Shown here: positions 7,765 through 15,858 of the stretch, piece after piece | Layout of the letters: each line of letters begins with the position of its first letter | Position numbering within the stretch: position 1 is the stretch's first letter | Assembly (NCBI RefSeq): GCF_003627755.1 | Contig: NZ_CP032694.1 | Location: forward strand, 3,215,501 to 3,279,500 | From: Rhizobium jaguaris | GTDB taxonomy: Bacteria; Pseudomonadota; Alphaproteobacteria; Rhizobiales; Rhizobiaceae | Reading direction: 5' to 3' | Length of the DNA stretch: 64,000 bases | Position numbers and translations under genes: made by a program | Notes under the pieces: generated by a model | The model's database searches: none | What the model saw: the letters and a program-made list of their open reading frames with translations, nothing else | What the model was told of the DNA's origin: nothing

Positions 7765-9096
7765 CTATCGCCCTGTCACCTGAACCTCCTGCGTGAAGGA
7801 CCAGCTGGGTTTGCCCCATTCCGGGGGCAGCGGCGGAAACGGTGCAGCTCGGCGAACGCCATCGGTGACGGCTTCATCCAGTTCGGGAATGCCCGAACTC
7901 CGTGCTACGGAAAGGGAACTGAGCTCACCGCCCGCTCCGATCGTCAGACGCACCCGAACCGTTATGCCCTTTTCGTAATTCGAGGACAGACGCACGGCGC
8001 GGCGAATGCGGGACTGCACCTTGCCCGGATAATTGGCAACGGCCGCGCTGCCCAAGCCGGTGCGACGGCCGTCGGTTAGCGAATTCGCATTCGACTGCGC
8101 ATTTTCAGTGCCTTCGGCAGAACCCTTCTTCGAATCTTGCTCACTCTCGCCGCCGGAGCCGGCCTTCACCTTCACGGCCTTGGGCGGCTGTTTCTTGACG
8201 ATGTCTTTCGGCTTTTCGATCGGCTTGGCCTGTTGAAGCGGTTTCTCGACCGGGGTCACCGCTTCGGTGGGCGGTACGGCAGCCTGCGCAGCCTCCACCG
8301 GCTGCACTTCAACAGGTTTCGTCTCGGCGGGTTGGACTTCCTCAGGCTTAGCATTTGTCGGCTGCACCGACGCCGTCATCGGCTGAACCACGGTCGTTTC
8401 GGCCGGCGCCTGCGTCGCCAGCACCTCCGGCTCCGGGCTGACGATCGCTTCCCGCGAGATCTGTTGCAGCGGCTGCGCCGTCTCCACCGTTTCAGTCGCC
8501 GGCTGAACAGCTTCGACTGTCTCGACCGGCTGAGCCGCCGTTGGCTGCGGTTGAACGGCTTCCGCTTCTGCAGGCTTTACATCGGCAGGCTGCATCGTCC
8601 GCGGCTGCACGGCATCTGCCGTTATCTGCTCGGGCTGCGGCTCCGTACTTTCCTCGCCCGCCGACATCTGATCCATATCCGAGCTGCCGAGCATGATAAC
8701 GCTGACGGTATCGCCGGCCTCCTCCTCGGCATCTTCGGGGGCCACGGCCATCGTCACCAACAAGGCCGCAACAATAACAGCGTGAAAGAGGAAGGAGCCG
8801 AGGCAAGCGACGGCAACAGTTTTCTTGCCTGTCGAAGGAGCCAGCCTCGGCCTCTCCATCAGCACATCCATGACGGGTGGCTCGGGCGCATCCGGCACAG
8901 GCTCGGCCGGATGATCGGGAAAGGAGCCTATCTGCGTGAATCGGCTGTAATGCGCAACCGCTTCAGCGGCCGGGGGGCGCGGTAGGCCGTCAAGGCCGAT
9001 CAGTTCGTGGCCTGGAAGCACACTCGGATGATTGTCATTCATGCCGCCGCCGGCGCGGCGACGCTCGATGGAAACCCTGACCGAGCGCGAAGCCAT
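7765..9096 (-). CDS. tonB: TonB energy transducer
   Basis: Inner-membrane anchored periplasmic protein that passes proton motive force energy to outer-membrane siderophore and heme receptors. It has 443 residues: a cytoplasmic N-terminus of about 90 residues (far longer than in E. coli), one membrane helix (about 93-119), a long region rich in Pro, Gln, Glu and Val with repeated QPVE-like units, then the TonB C-terminal domain (YPGKVQSRIRRAVRLSSNYE to FTQEVQVTGR). ATG 9096 follows the stop of the secreted-protein gene by four bases; Met19 (9042) is an alternative. It is divergent from hmuPSTUV and very likely iron-controlled. Confidence 0.93.
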   Translation of the reverse strand: MASRSVRVSIERRRAGGGMNDNHPSVLPGHELIGLDGLPRPPAAEAVAHYSRFTQIGSFPDHPAEPVPDAPEPPVMDVLMERPRLAPSTGKKTVAVACLGSFLFHAVIVAALLVTMAVAPEDAEEEAGDTVSVIMLGSSDMDQMSAGEESTEPQPEQITADAVQPRTMQPADVKPAEAEAVQPQPTAAQPVETVEAVQPATETVETAQPLQQISREAIVSPEPEVLATQAPAETTVVQPMTASVQPTNAKPEEVQPAETKPVEVQPVEAAQAAVPPTEAVTPVEKPLQQAKPIEKPKDIVKKQPPKAVKVKAGSGGESEQDSKKGSAEGTENAQSNANSLTDGRRTGLGSAAVANYPGKVQSRIRRAVRLSSNYEKGITVRVRLTIGAGGELSSLSVARSSGIPELDEAVTDGVRRAAPFPPLPPEWGKPSWSFTQEVQVTGR

Positions 9097-9100
9097 GGTC

Positions 9101-9550
9101 TCAGCCTTCGAAAGGAACGGAAAGCTGTGAACGCGTCGTGAGAGCTGCCTTGCACTCCCCCGCCGCCGGGCCATCGCACACCGGCGTATCGTTGATGATG
9201 ATGCGGCTGACGCTCTCGCACTTCACGCCAGGCATATCAAATTGCCGCACCCGCTTCTTGCCGACCGGCAGGTCGCGAAAATCAAGGACGGTGACGCGGT
9301 CGACCGCATTCTTGTCGTTGAAGAAGGCGAGTTCGAAGGAGATCTTGCCGATCGGCGTCGCCAGATCGTTTTCCGCGACGAAGGTCATCATGCAGCCCTT
9401 CTGCGACGGTACCAGTGCATTGAGCTCGACACTCAGCTTCTGGGCACTCGCCGTTGGAGCCGCAGTCGCATCCTGGGCGAAGGCCGGGAGGCAGGATGCA
9501 ATGGCGATCAACCCGCTGGCGGCCACCGCCAAAATCGTCTTCGTCGGCAT
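9101..9550 (-). CDS. Secreted hypothetical protein upstream of tonB
   Basis: A 149-residue protein with a clear signal peptide (MPTKTILAVAASGLIAIAS, cleavage after AFAQ), hence periplasmic. The mature part is beta-rich, with MMTFVAENDLATPIGKISFE and four cysteines, including two close to the C-terminus (TPVCDGPAAGEC) that may pair. I do not recognise a named family. It immediately precedes tonB (four-base gap) and faces hmuP across the IRO box, so an iron-uptake role in the periplasm is a reasonable guess. The start at 9550 is chosen for the signal peptide; the 31-residue extension to 9643 has no secretory character. Confidence 0.82.
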   Translation of the reverse strand: MPTKTILAVAASGLIAIASCLPAFAQDATAAPTASAQKLSVELNALVPSQKGCMMTFVAENDLATPIGKISFELAFFNDKNAVDRVTVLDFRDLPVGKKRVRQFDMPGVKCESVSRIIINDTPVCDGPAAGECKAALTTRSQLSVPFEG

Positions 9551-9669
9551 CAGCAATCTCTCCTGAATATCTCGTGGCGAGCGCGGATCGAACACCGAAT
9601 ACCGGCATGCGCACCACCCAAAATTAAAACTTGACTCTAACACTCTTCTATTGCGTCTTTAGGAAACCT

Positions 9670-9684
9670 TGAGTATGTGAGTCA
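9670..9684. promoter_or_regulatory. IRO box upstream of hmuP
   Basis: TGAGTATGTGAGTCA fits TGA-N9-TCA, and the flanks extend the dyad to CTTGA...TCAAG. It lies between the divergent secreted-protein/tonB transcript and hmuPSTUV and may serve both. Because the box spans the GTG at 9677, that codon is unlikely to be the hmuP start. A possible -35 (TTGACT, 9631-9636) lies upstream. Confidence 0.7.
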
Positions 9685-9718
9685 AGATAAATCTGGCCAG
9701 GGCATTGTCCGGCTTCCT

Positions 9719-9919
9719 ATGAATTTTCAGGCAAAACCAAGCAGGATGATTGCTGAGAAAACCCCAATACAGCCGGTGCCGCTGATGGCCGCACCGCAAA
9801 TTAGAATTGTCGAGAGCACGGATATTTTCCGTGGCCAAACTGAAATCATGATCAGGCACGAGGGCGTCATCTACCGGATGAAAATCACGCGCCAAGGCAA
9901 ACTCATTCTCAACAAATAG
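9719..9919 (+). CDS. hmuP: Hemin uptake protein HmuP
   Basis: Small regulatory protein of about 66 residues. The HmuP core is the C-terminal stretch from RIVESTDIFRGQTEIMI to the end (HEGVIYRMKITRQGKLILNK). In Bradyrhizobium, HmuP is a co-activator of heme uptake genes acting with Irr. The start is uncertain: GTG 9677 lies inside the IRO box, so I use ATG 9719; ATG 9746 (MIAEKTPI) is also possible. It is the first gene of the heme uptake operon, nine bases ahead of hmuS. Confidence 0.85.
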   Translation: MNFQAKPSRMIAEKTPIQPVPLMAAPQIRIVESTDIFRGQTEIMIRHEGVIYRMKITRQGKLILNK

Positions 9920-9928
9920 GCATAGCAG

Positions 9929-10995
9929 ATGACTGACACGACCAAAGAAACGACCCGATTGTCCCCCGCCGACATCCGCGCCTTCCGCGCCGAAAATTCA
10001 AAATGCGCGAGCGCGATATCGCTGCTCGGTTGGGTGTTTCCGAGGCGGCACTGGTTGCCGCGGAAGTCGGCATTTCCGCTGTTCGCATCGACGCCGATGT
10101 CTATCGTTTCCTCGATCGCGTCGCTTCCCTCGGCGAAGTCCTGGCGCTGTCGCGCAACGAAAGCGCCGTACATGAAAAAATCGGCGTTTACGAAAACATC
10201 AAATCGGGCGTGCAGGCGGCCATCGTGCTCGGCGAGAATATCGATCTGCGCATTTTCCCGAAGCGCTGGGCGCATGCCTTCGCGGTCACCAAAATGGATG
10301 GCGACCAACAGCGGTTCAGCCTGCAGTTCTTCGACAAGGCCGGTAGCGCCGTCCATAAGGTGCACCTGCGCCCCGCCTCCAACCTCGAGGCCTATCATGC
10401 CATCGTCGTCGAGCTGCTGCTCGAAGACCAGTCGCAGGGTTTTATCGAGGATCGCTCCGGCTACGACAACGGCGCGATCGACGGCGATGTCAGCCGCGAC
10501 GAACTGCGCGACCACTGGAGCCGCATGACCGACACACATGAATTCTTCGGCATGCTGAAGAAATTGAAGATCGGCCGCCAGGCGGCGATCCGCACGGTCG
10601 GTGACGATTATGCCTGGAAGTTGGAGACGAGCGCGGTCGCCGAGATGATGCATGCCTCTGTCCGCGAAGGTCTGCCGATCATGTGCTTCGTTGCCAATGA
10701 CGGCATTGTGCAGATCCATTCCGGACCAATCTTCAATGTGCAGGCCATGGGTCCGTGGATCAACGTCATGGATCCCACCTTCCATCTGCATCTGCGTCAG
10801 GATCACATTGCCGAGGCCTGGGCCGTGCGCAAGCCGACGAAGGATGGTCATGTCACCTCGCTTGAAGCCTACAACGCCAAAGGCGAGATGATCATCCAGT
10901 TCTTCGGCAAGCGGACGGAAGGCTTCGACGAGCGTCCCGACTGGCGCACTATTATCGAGAACCTGCCGAAGGCCGATGCCAGCGTCGCTGCGTAA
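9929..10995 (+). CDS. hmuS: Hemin-degrading factor HmuS, with a single-base frameshift near the N-terminus
   Basis: Cytosolic heme-handling protein (ChuX/HutX-HemS family, two tandem repeats), about 355 residues if intact. It receives heme from HmuTUV. The frame from ATG 9929 gives MTDTTKETTRLSPADIRAFR and AENSK, then derails. The adjoining frame from 10003 gives the expected continuation MRERDIAARLGVSEAALVAA and runs to 10995. The break is at the A-run 9999-10003, where one base is missing. Either this is a sequencing error or real loss, or translation starts at ATG 10003 (330 residues, no visible ribosome site). Repeat motifs include LRIFPKRWAHAFAV and GPIFNVQAMGPWINVMDP. Confidence 0.88.
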
Positions 10996-11005
10996 GGATC
11001 GGGCC

Positions 11006-11938
11006 ATGACGATGTTGAAGAACTTCAAGCGCATCAAGCCGTGGGAAATCGCGCTGACAGCGCTAGTGATGGCTTTGCCATTCCTTCCCACGAGCCCGAT
11101 CAAGAGCGGCCATGATTTCGTCGGGCACGCCCACGCCACGGAAGCGCCCAAGATCGATACGTCCCGCCTTGTCTCGATCGGCGGCGACGTCACCGAGATC
11201 ATCTACGCGCTGGGCGAGGGAAACAGACTGATCGCCCGCGACTCCACCAGCATGTATCCGGAGGCGGCGGCCAAGCTGCCCGATGTCGGCTATATGCGCG
11301 CGCTTTCACCCGAGGGCATCCTCGCCGTCAATCCGACCGCGATCGTCGCGGTGGACGGCTCCGGCCCGCCGGAGGCTCTGGCGGTGCTGCGCAATGCCAG
11401 CGTGCCCTTCGAAACCGTGCCGCAGACCTATGACCGCGACGGCATTCTGAAGAAGATCGACGTCATCGGCTCGCTGCTTGGTGTTCCGGACAAGGCGAAG
11501 GCCCTCGAAAATAAGGTTGCCGCGGATCTCGACGCCTCGGTCACGGACTCCGGGAAACGCTCTGAGGCCGAGCGCAAACGCGTGCTTTTTGTCCTGAGCA
11601 ACCAGAATGGCAAGATCCTCGCTTCGGGCGGCAACACCGCCGCCGACGGCATCATCAAGCTTGCCGGCGCCATCAATGCCGTCGACAATTTCTCGGGCTA
11701 CAAGCCGCTGACCGATGAAGCGATCATCGAGGCAAAGCCCGACGTGATCCTGATCATGGACCGTGAAGGCCCGCTGTCGATGAAGGATGACGACCTCTTG
11801 AAGCAACCGGCGATTTCGCTAACGCCGGCGGCCAGCCACAAGGCGATCATCCGCATGGACGGCCTGTATCTGCTCGGCTTCGGGCCGCGCACCGCCAGCG
11901 CCGTGCGCGAGCTCAACGCCGCGATCTACGGGGGCTAA
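11006..11938 (+). CDS. hmuT: Heme ABC transporter, periplasmic binding protein HmuT
   Basis: Class III periplasmic binding protein of 310 residues that carries heme from the TonB-dependent receptor to HmuU. It has an N-terminal hydrophobic export segment (ALTALVMALPFLP), then the characteristic opening RLVSIGGDVTEIIYALGEG, a likely heme-ligand region with DSTSMYPEAAAKLPDVGYMR (Tyr typical of HmuT) and a long backbone helix. ATG 11006 is used; it follows the hmuS stop by ten bases. The gene ends one base before the hmuU GTG, confirming the operon. Confidence 0.93.
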   Translation: MTMLKNFKRIKPWEIALTALVMALPFLPTSPIKSGHDFVGHAHATEAPKIDTSRLVSIGGDVTEIIYALGEGNRLIARDSTSMYPEAAAKLPDVGYMRALSPEGILAVNPTAIVAVDGSGPPEALAVLRNASVPFETVPQTYDRDGILKKIDVIGSLLGVPDKAKALENKVAADLDASVTDSGKRSEAERKRVLFVLSNQNGKILASGGNTAADGIIKLAGAINAVDNFSGYKPLTDEAIIEAKPDVILIMDREGPLSMKDDDLLKQPAISLTPAASHKAIIRMDGLYLLGFGPRTASAVRELNAAIYGG

Positions 11939-11939
11939 G

Positions 11940-13052
11940 GTGGCACTCAACGAGGTCATGCCGGGGCTGAAGCGCATGTCGCACCATACGGATCGCCGCC
12001 ATCGCGAGGGCGACCGCACCGCCCTTGCTCTTTTCGTCCTGGCCGGCCTCGTGGTCACAGCCCTCCTTGCTTTCGCCTTTTCGATCATGACCGGCGCATC
12101 CGATGCCTCAATTGTCGATGTCATCGGAAGCATGGTAAGCGGCGGCGCGGACAGTGCGCTGAGCAGCCGCGATCGTATCATCATCTTCGATATCCGCCTT
12201 CCCCGCGCTATCCTCGGCTTCCTGATAGGCGGCGGGCTCGCTGTTTCGGGTGCGGTCATGCAGGGCCTGTTCCGCAATCCGCTCGCCGATCCCGGCCTGA
12301 TCGGGGTTTCGGCGGGCTCCAGTCTCGGGGCAGTGGCGATGATCGTCCTTAGCGGCAGTATTCTTGCCCCGGTCGCGCATGTCTTCGGCATCTTTTCCTT
12401 CCCGATTGCCGCCTTCATTGGCGGTCTCGTCACAACTGTGCTCCTCTACAGAGTGGCGACGCGGCAAGGGCAGACATCCATAGCGACCATGCTCTTGGCC
12501 GGTATCGCGCTCGGTTCCCTGGCGCTGGCGGCGACCGGCATGCTGATCTACATGGCCGATGATCGGCAACTTCGCGACCTCACCTTCTGGAGCATGGGCT
12601 CGCTCGCCGGGGCGACCTGGACCAAGATCGCCGCCGCCGGACCGATCATCGTCCTCTCCATGCTGCCGCTGCCCTTCATGGCGCGCGGCCTCAATGCGCT
12701 GACGCTCGGCGAAGCAGCCGCCTTCCACATGGGCATCGCCGTACAGCGGCTGAAGAATGTCGCGATCGTCAGCGTCGCGGCCGCGATCGGCGCCTCCGTA
12801 GCAGTCAGCGGTGGCATCGGCTTCGTCGGCATCATCGTGCCGCATATTCTGCGCCTGGCGATCGGCCCGGATCACCGTTTCCTGCTGCCGGCCTCCGCGC
12901 TGCTCGGCGGCGCGCTACTGATCATCGCCGACGTGGTCGCCCGCACCGTCGTCTCCCCGGCCGAATTGCCGATCGGCATCATCACCGCCGGTGTCGGCGG
13001 GCCGTTCTTCCTGTGGATGCTGCTTCGGCAGCGCTCGCGCCTCAGCCTGTGA
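11940..13052 (+). CDS. hmuU: Heme ABC transporter permease HmuU
   Basis: FecCD-family permease of 370 residues with about ten membrane helices. It forms the inner-membrane channel for heme. Family motifs are visible: DIRLPRAILGFLIGGGLAVSG, QGLFRNPLADPGLIGVSAG, and GGIGFVGIIVPHILRLAIG near the C-terminus, which is the coupling region to HmuV. It opens with GTG 11940 one base after the hmuT stop; ATG 11958 or 11976 are alternatives, as the first 25 residues are hydrophilic and basic. Confidence 0.94.
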   Translation: MALNEVMPGLKRMSHHTDRRHREGDRTALALFVLAGLVVTALLAFAFSIMTGASDASIVDVIGSMVSGGADSALSSRDRIIIFDIRLPRAILGFLIGGGLAVSGAVMQGLFRNPLADPGLIGVSAGSSLGAVAMIVLSGSILAPVAHVFGIFSFPIAAFIGGLVTTVLLYRVATRQGQTSIATMLLAGIALGSLALAATGMLIYMADDRQLRDLTFWSMGSLAGATWTKIAAAGPIIVLSMLPLPFMARGLNALTLGEAAAFHMGIAVQRLKNVAIVSVAAAIGASVAVSGGIGFVGIIVPHILRLAIGPDHRFLLPASALLGGALLIIADVVARTVVSPAELPIGIITAGVGGPFFLWMLLRQRSRLSL

Positions 13053-13059
13053 GATTTCG

Positions 13060-13851
13060 ATGATCGACGTCTCGAACCTTTCCGTGCGGCTCGCCGGCAA
13101 AACAGTCCTGCACGATGTCTCCTTCACCGCCCCGGCCGGCGCACTGACAGCAATTTGCGGACCGAACGGCTCGGGCAAGACGACGATTGTGAAGGCCATT
13201 TCGAGGGAACTCGCCTATCACGGTACGGTGCGCCTCAACGCAACGGAAATCGGCAGCCTTGACGCTTGGCAACTGGCCGAAATGCGCGGCGTGCTGCCGC
13301 AAGCGAGTGCCATCTCCTTTCCCTTCACCGTTTACGAAATCGTCCGCATGGGGCTGACGACCGGGCGCAACCGCCATCCCGAACAGGCCGATCGTATAGC
13401 CGCCGAGGCGCTTTCCTCCGTCGATCTCGCCGGCTTCGAGGGCCGCTTCTATCAAGAGCTTTCCGGCGGCGAGCAACAGCGCGTCCAACTCGCCCGGGTG
13501 CTTTGCCAGATCCCCGAGCCCATCGTCGACGGGAAGCCTTGCTGGCTGTTTCTCGACGAGCCTGTCTCCAGCCTCGACATCAGCCATCAGCTCACCATAA
13601 TGACGCTCGCCCGGCAATTCTGCCGGCGCGGCGGAGGTGTCATTGCCGTGATGCACGATCTTAATCTCACCGCCCTCTTCGCCGACCAGATGGTTTTGCT
13701 CAAGAACGGGCGATTGCAGGCGGCCGGTCCCGTAGCCGACGTTTTGACCGATCGGCATCTGCAGGATGTCTTCGGCTGTGCGCTCCGGGTCAACTGCCTC
13801 CCCCTCGATGGCGTGCCGTTCGTGCTCGCACATAGTGCGCTAGCGGAGTGA
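13060..13851 (+). CDS. hmuV: Heme ABC transporter ATP-binding protein HmuV
   Basis: ATPase of the heme importer, 263 residues. Walker A is GPNGSGKTT, the ABC signature LSGGEQQRVQLARVL, Walker B WLFLDEPVSSLD, and the switch histidine is in VIAVMHDLNL. The start ATG 13060 lies seven bases after the hmuU stop; in-frame codons upstream lie inside hmuU. It is the last gene of hmuPSTUV. No clear rho-independent terminator follows; the next promoter, for the stress-response genes, starts 22 bases later. Confidence 0.94.
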   Translation: MIDVSNLSVRLAGKTVLHDVSFTAPAGALTAICGPNGSGKTTIVKAISRELAYHGTVRLNATEIGSLDAWQLAEMRGVLPQASAISFPFTVYEIVRMGLTTGRNRHPEQADRIAAEALSSVDLAGFEGRFYQELSGGEQQRVQLARVLCQIPEPIVDGKPCWLFLDEPVSSLDISHQLTIMTLARQFCRRGGGVIAVMHDLNLTALFADQMVLLKNGRLQAAGPVADVLTDRHLQDVFGCALRVNCLPLDGVPFVLAHSALAE

Positions 13852-13873
13852 TTTCCCTTTCGCCGCACAAGCC

Positions 13874-13899
13874 GGAACTTTTCGTTGCATCGCTGCGTT
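13874..13899 (+). promoter_or_regulatory. EcfG (RpoE2)-type promoter
   Basis: GGAAC (13874-13878), a 17-base spacer and CGTT (13896-13899) fit the rhizobial general stress sigma factor promoter GGAAC-N16/17-CGTT. It is 133 bases before the YqjD-like gene start, placing the YqjD/YqjE-like pair in the EcfG regulon. The ecfG gene itself lies just downstream, convergent. Confidence 0.72.
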
Positions 13900-14031
13900 G
13901 ATGACCAATGATCCAGATCAATGTTCTGCACGCCAGCAGCGCAATATGCTGGCAGCACTCGGTTATCGCAAAAGCCGGCGCGGTTTTCAGGCGCCGGGAC
14001 GAAGACGCTAACGACGTAAGGGAGCAAGACC

Positions 14032-14382
14032 ATGGCACCATCCATTCTCCATTCGGCGCGAGCCAAGCGTAATGGCGGCAGCCTGCACGACATCGAAGCC
14101 AGCATCGAGGAGCAGATCGAACATCTGCGCAACGAAATCGCCGCTTTCGCCAAGATCGTCGGTGAAAACAGCGCCAAGCAGAGCCAGACGATGCGCGCGC
14201 GTGCCGAGACCGGCTACGAGGATCTGACGGCTCGCGGCGAAGAACTGCTGCGTGAGTTGCAGCACGGCTATGTCAGGGGCACGCGGGAAATGCGCAGGAC
14301 CGTGCGCCAGCATCCCATTGCCACCATCGGGGCTGCTGCAGCTTTCGGATTGGCGGTTGCCCTGCTTCTGTCACGCCGTTAA
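14032..14382 (+). CDS. DUF883 family protein (ElaB/YqjD-like), membrane-anchored
   Basis: A 116-residue protein with a long amphipathic helix region (ASIEEQIEHLRNEIAAFAKI, then RARAETGYEDLTARGEELLR) and one C-terminal membrane helix (ATIGAAAAFGLAVALLLSRR). This is the ElaB/YqjD architecture. The E. coli relatives are stress-induced, tail-anchored and associate with ribosomes. The gene next door is YqjE-like, as in the E. coli yqjDE pair. Expression from the EcfG-type promoter at 13874 would make it a general stress protein. Confidence 0.85.
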   Translation: MAPSILHSARAKRNGGSLHDIEASIEEQIEHLRNEIAAFAKIVGENSAKQSQTMRARAETGYEDLTARGEELLRELQHGYVRGTREMRRTVRQHPIATIGAAAAFGLAVALLLSRR

Positions 14383-14391
14383 GGAGCTTCA

Positions 14392-14796
14392 ATGCTAGCT
14401 CCGTTCCTCGGCCTGCTTCTGTCGGGCACTTTGAACCGCACCGTTGCGCGCACCAAGCGCAACGGTATTTTTGTCGTCATCGCCGCGATTCTCATTTTAA
14501 CGGCCTATGCCTTTGCTCTGATAGCCGCTGCCATTTGGCTGGCGAGCATCTACGGAGCAGCCGTGTCGGCACTGTTGATTGCCGCCGGCGCCCTGCTGCT
14601 CGGCCTGATCGTTCTCGTCATCATGACGATCATCAACAAGCAGGAGGAGCGCCGCATCCACGAACGTCGCGCCGCCTTGGAATCCATGGCCGTCGCAGCG
14701 CTTGACCTCGCAAAGTCACAACCGCTGCTCACCGCTGCCATTGCTACCGCGCTGGTATTCGGCAACTTGCTTGGAACGAAGAAGCGGGATGATTGA
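14392..14796 (+). CDS. Inner-membrane protein, YqjE/holin superfamily III-like
   Basis: A 134-residue protein with two closely spaced membrane helices (about 26-47 and 54-80), a charged segment (NKQEERRIHERRAALESMAV) and a third, weaker hydrophobic stretch near the end. It matches the phage-holin superfamily III/YqjE grouping used in annotation, but nothing here indicates a phage. It starts nine bases behind the YqjD-like gene, so the two form a pair. It probably acts in the envelope under general stress; the mechanism is not known. Confidence 0.8.
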   Translation: MLAPFLGLLLSGTLNRTVARTKRNGIFVVIAAILILTAYAFALIAAAIWLASIYGAAVSALLIAAGALLLGLIVLVIMTIINKQEERRIHERRAALESMAVAALDLAKSQPLLTAAIATALVFGNLLGTKKRDD

Positions 14797-14823
14797 GAGC
14801 GGCTCGGTACAGATTGCCTCTGC

Positions 14824-15375
14824 CTAGAAAGCAAACGCCTTGGACGTCAACGGCGCGGAGGTGGCGTCGGGACCGAAGTCCGCTTCTCCGGAAATCTGCA
14901 GCAATTCCTGTAGACGCTGCCGGGCCCTGTTGACGCGGCTCTTGATGGTGCCGACGGCGCAACCGCAGATCTCTGCAGCCTCCTCATAGGAAAAACCGGA
15001 GGCGCCGACGAGGATGATGGCTTCGCGTTGATCGGCCGGCAACTGATCGAGTGCCTTGCGGAAATCCTGCAGGTCGAGCGCGCCATATTGCGAGGGATGT
15101 GTTGCCATCGATTCGGTGAACAGGCCATCGCTGTCCTGCACCTCGCGGCCACTTTTGCGCATCTGGCTATAAAGTTCGTTGCGCAGGATGGTGAAGAGCC
15201 AGGCCTTCATATTCGTGCCCATCTCGAAATGATCCTGCTTCGCCCAAGCCTTCATGATCGTGTCCTGCACGAGATCATCGGCGCGGTCGTGGCGGCCGGT
15301 CAACGAGATGGCGAAGGCACGAAGGCTCGGGAGAGCGGCCAGGAGTTCACGCTTGAAGCTCGGTTGCGGTTCCAT
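14824..15375 (-). CDS. ecfG: General stress response ECF sigma factor EcfG (RpoE2)
   Basis: Extracytoplasmic-function sigma factor of 183 residues, group ECF15. Region 2 covers about 12-75 (LRAFAISLTGRHDRADDLVQ, NMKAWLFTILRNE) and region 4 about 110-165 (DQREAIILVGASGFSYEEAA, VGTIKSRVNRARQRL). It directs RNA polymerase to GGAAC-N16/17-CGTT promoters and is held inactive by NepR. It lies 12 bases downstream of nepR in one operon and faces the YqjDE-like genes. The partner regulator PhyR is divergent from nepR, the standard alphaproteobacterial layout. Confidence 0.95.
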   Translation of the reverse strand: MEPQPSFKRELLAALPSLRAFAISLTGRHDRADDLVQDTIMKAWAKQDHFEMGTNMKAWLFTILRNELYSQMRKSGREVQDSDGLFTESMATHPSQYGALDLQDFRKALDQLPADQREAIILVGASGFSYEEAAEICGCAVGTIKSRVNRARQRLQELLQISGEADFGPDATSAPLTSKAFAF

Positions 15376-15387
15376 GACGCTTCCTCC

Positions 15388-15594
15388 TCAATCGGAGAGC
15401 TTTGCAGAAGCTAGCCGTTCAGCTTGATCCAACTTCTCAAGCAGATCAAGGAAACGATCGGGGATAGCCTCATCCTGCACCGCAGCGTAGAAGGAGCGCA
15501 GCCGGTTACCAATCTGATTGTTGGGATCGAGGATATCGACGGCACGCACGTCAGGCCGTTTGCGGTCCGCGTCCTCTTGATTCTGGGTAGTCAT
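15388..15594 (-). CDS. nepR: Anti-sigma factor NepR
   Basis: Small cytosolic anti-sigma factor of 68 residues. The conserved NepR core is two helices, IGNRLRSFYAAVQDEAIPDR and FLDLLEKLDQAE, preceded by a hydrophilic flexible arm. NepR binds EcfG until phosphorylated PhyR displaces it by presenting a sigma-like domain. It precedes ecfG in the same transcript; its promoter region has a GGAAC -35 (15760-15756, minus strand). Confidence 0.95.
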   Translation of the reverse strand: MTTQNQEDADRKRPDVRAVDILDPNNQIGNRLRSFYAAVQDEAIPDRFLDLLEKLDQAERLASAKLSD

Positions 15595-15735
15595 TTAGCC
15601 TGCTCGCTTCCGCATTTTCTCGCGTTCATGGGCGGGTGTGTGCCTTTATACACCCAGTCTGGGAGGCCAGTAGCCTCACCCCGTCCGCTTCGGCCCGAAT
15701 TGGGCGGTTGAAACCTACTGTTCGTCGGCAGGAGT

Positions 15736-15760
15736 AATGCCCGTATTTAAAAAAAGTTCC
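15736..15760 (-). promoter_or_regulatory. EcfG-type promoter of nepR-ecfG
   Basis: On the minus strand GGAAC (15760-15756), a 16-base spacer and CATT (15739-15736) resemble the EcfG promoter, with one mismatch in the -10 (CGTT expected). It is about 140 bases before nepR and implies positive autoregulation of the nepR-ecfG transcript. Confidence 0.55.
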
Positions 15761-15768
15761 GCGGGAGA

Positions 15769-15793
15769 GGAACTTTTTTACTGAGTTGGCGTT
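15769..15793 (+). promoter_or_regulatory. EcfG-type promoter of phyR
   Basis: GGAAC (15769-15773), 16 bases, then CGTT (15790-15793) matches the EcfG consensus fully. It lies 66 bases before the phyR start codon. Its -35 is only eight bases from the -35 of the opposing nepR promoter, so the two are back to back. Confidence 0.72.
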
Positions 15794-15858
15794 TGCTTGT
15801 CACTGCAGTCTTGGAGGCTGTGTTTCAATTAGAAATTAGTAAAGGGCGGGAGCCATTA

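Noticed and set aside
8137..8985. 282-residue Leu/Arg-rich frame on the plus strand
   Set aside because: It is the antisense of the Pro/Gln/Glu-rich part of tonB; low-complexity DNA keeps it open. No ribosome site and no family resemblance.
14392..14796. Prophage holin
   Set aside because: The family name derives from holin-like helices only. There are no other phage genes, and the YqjD-like neighbour indicates a cellular yqjDE-type pair.
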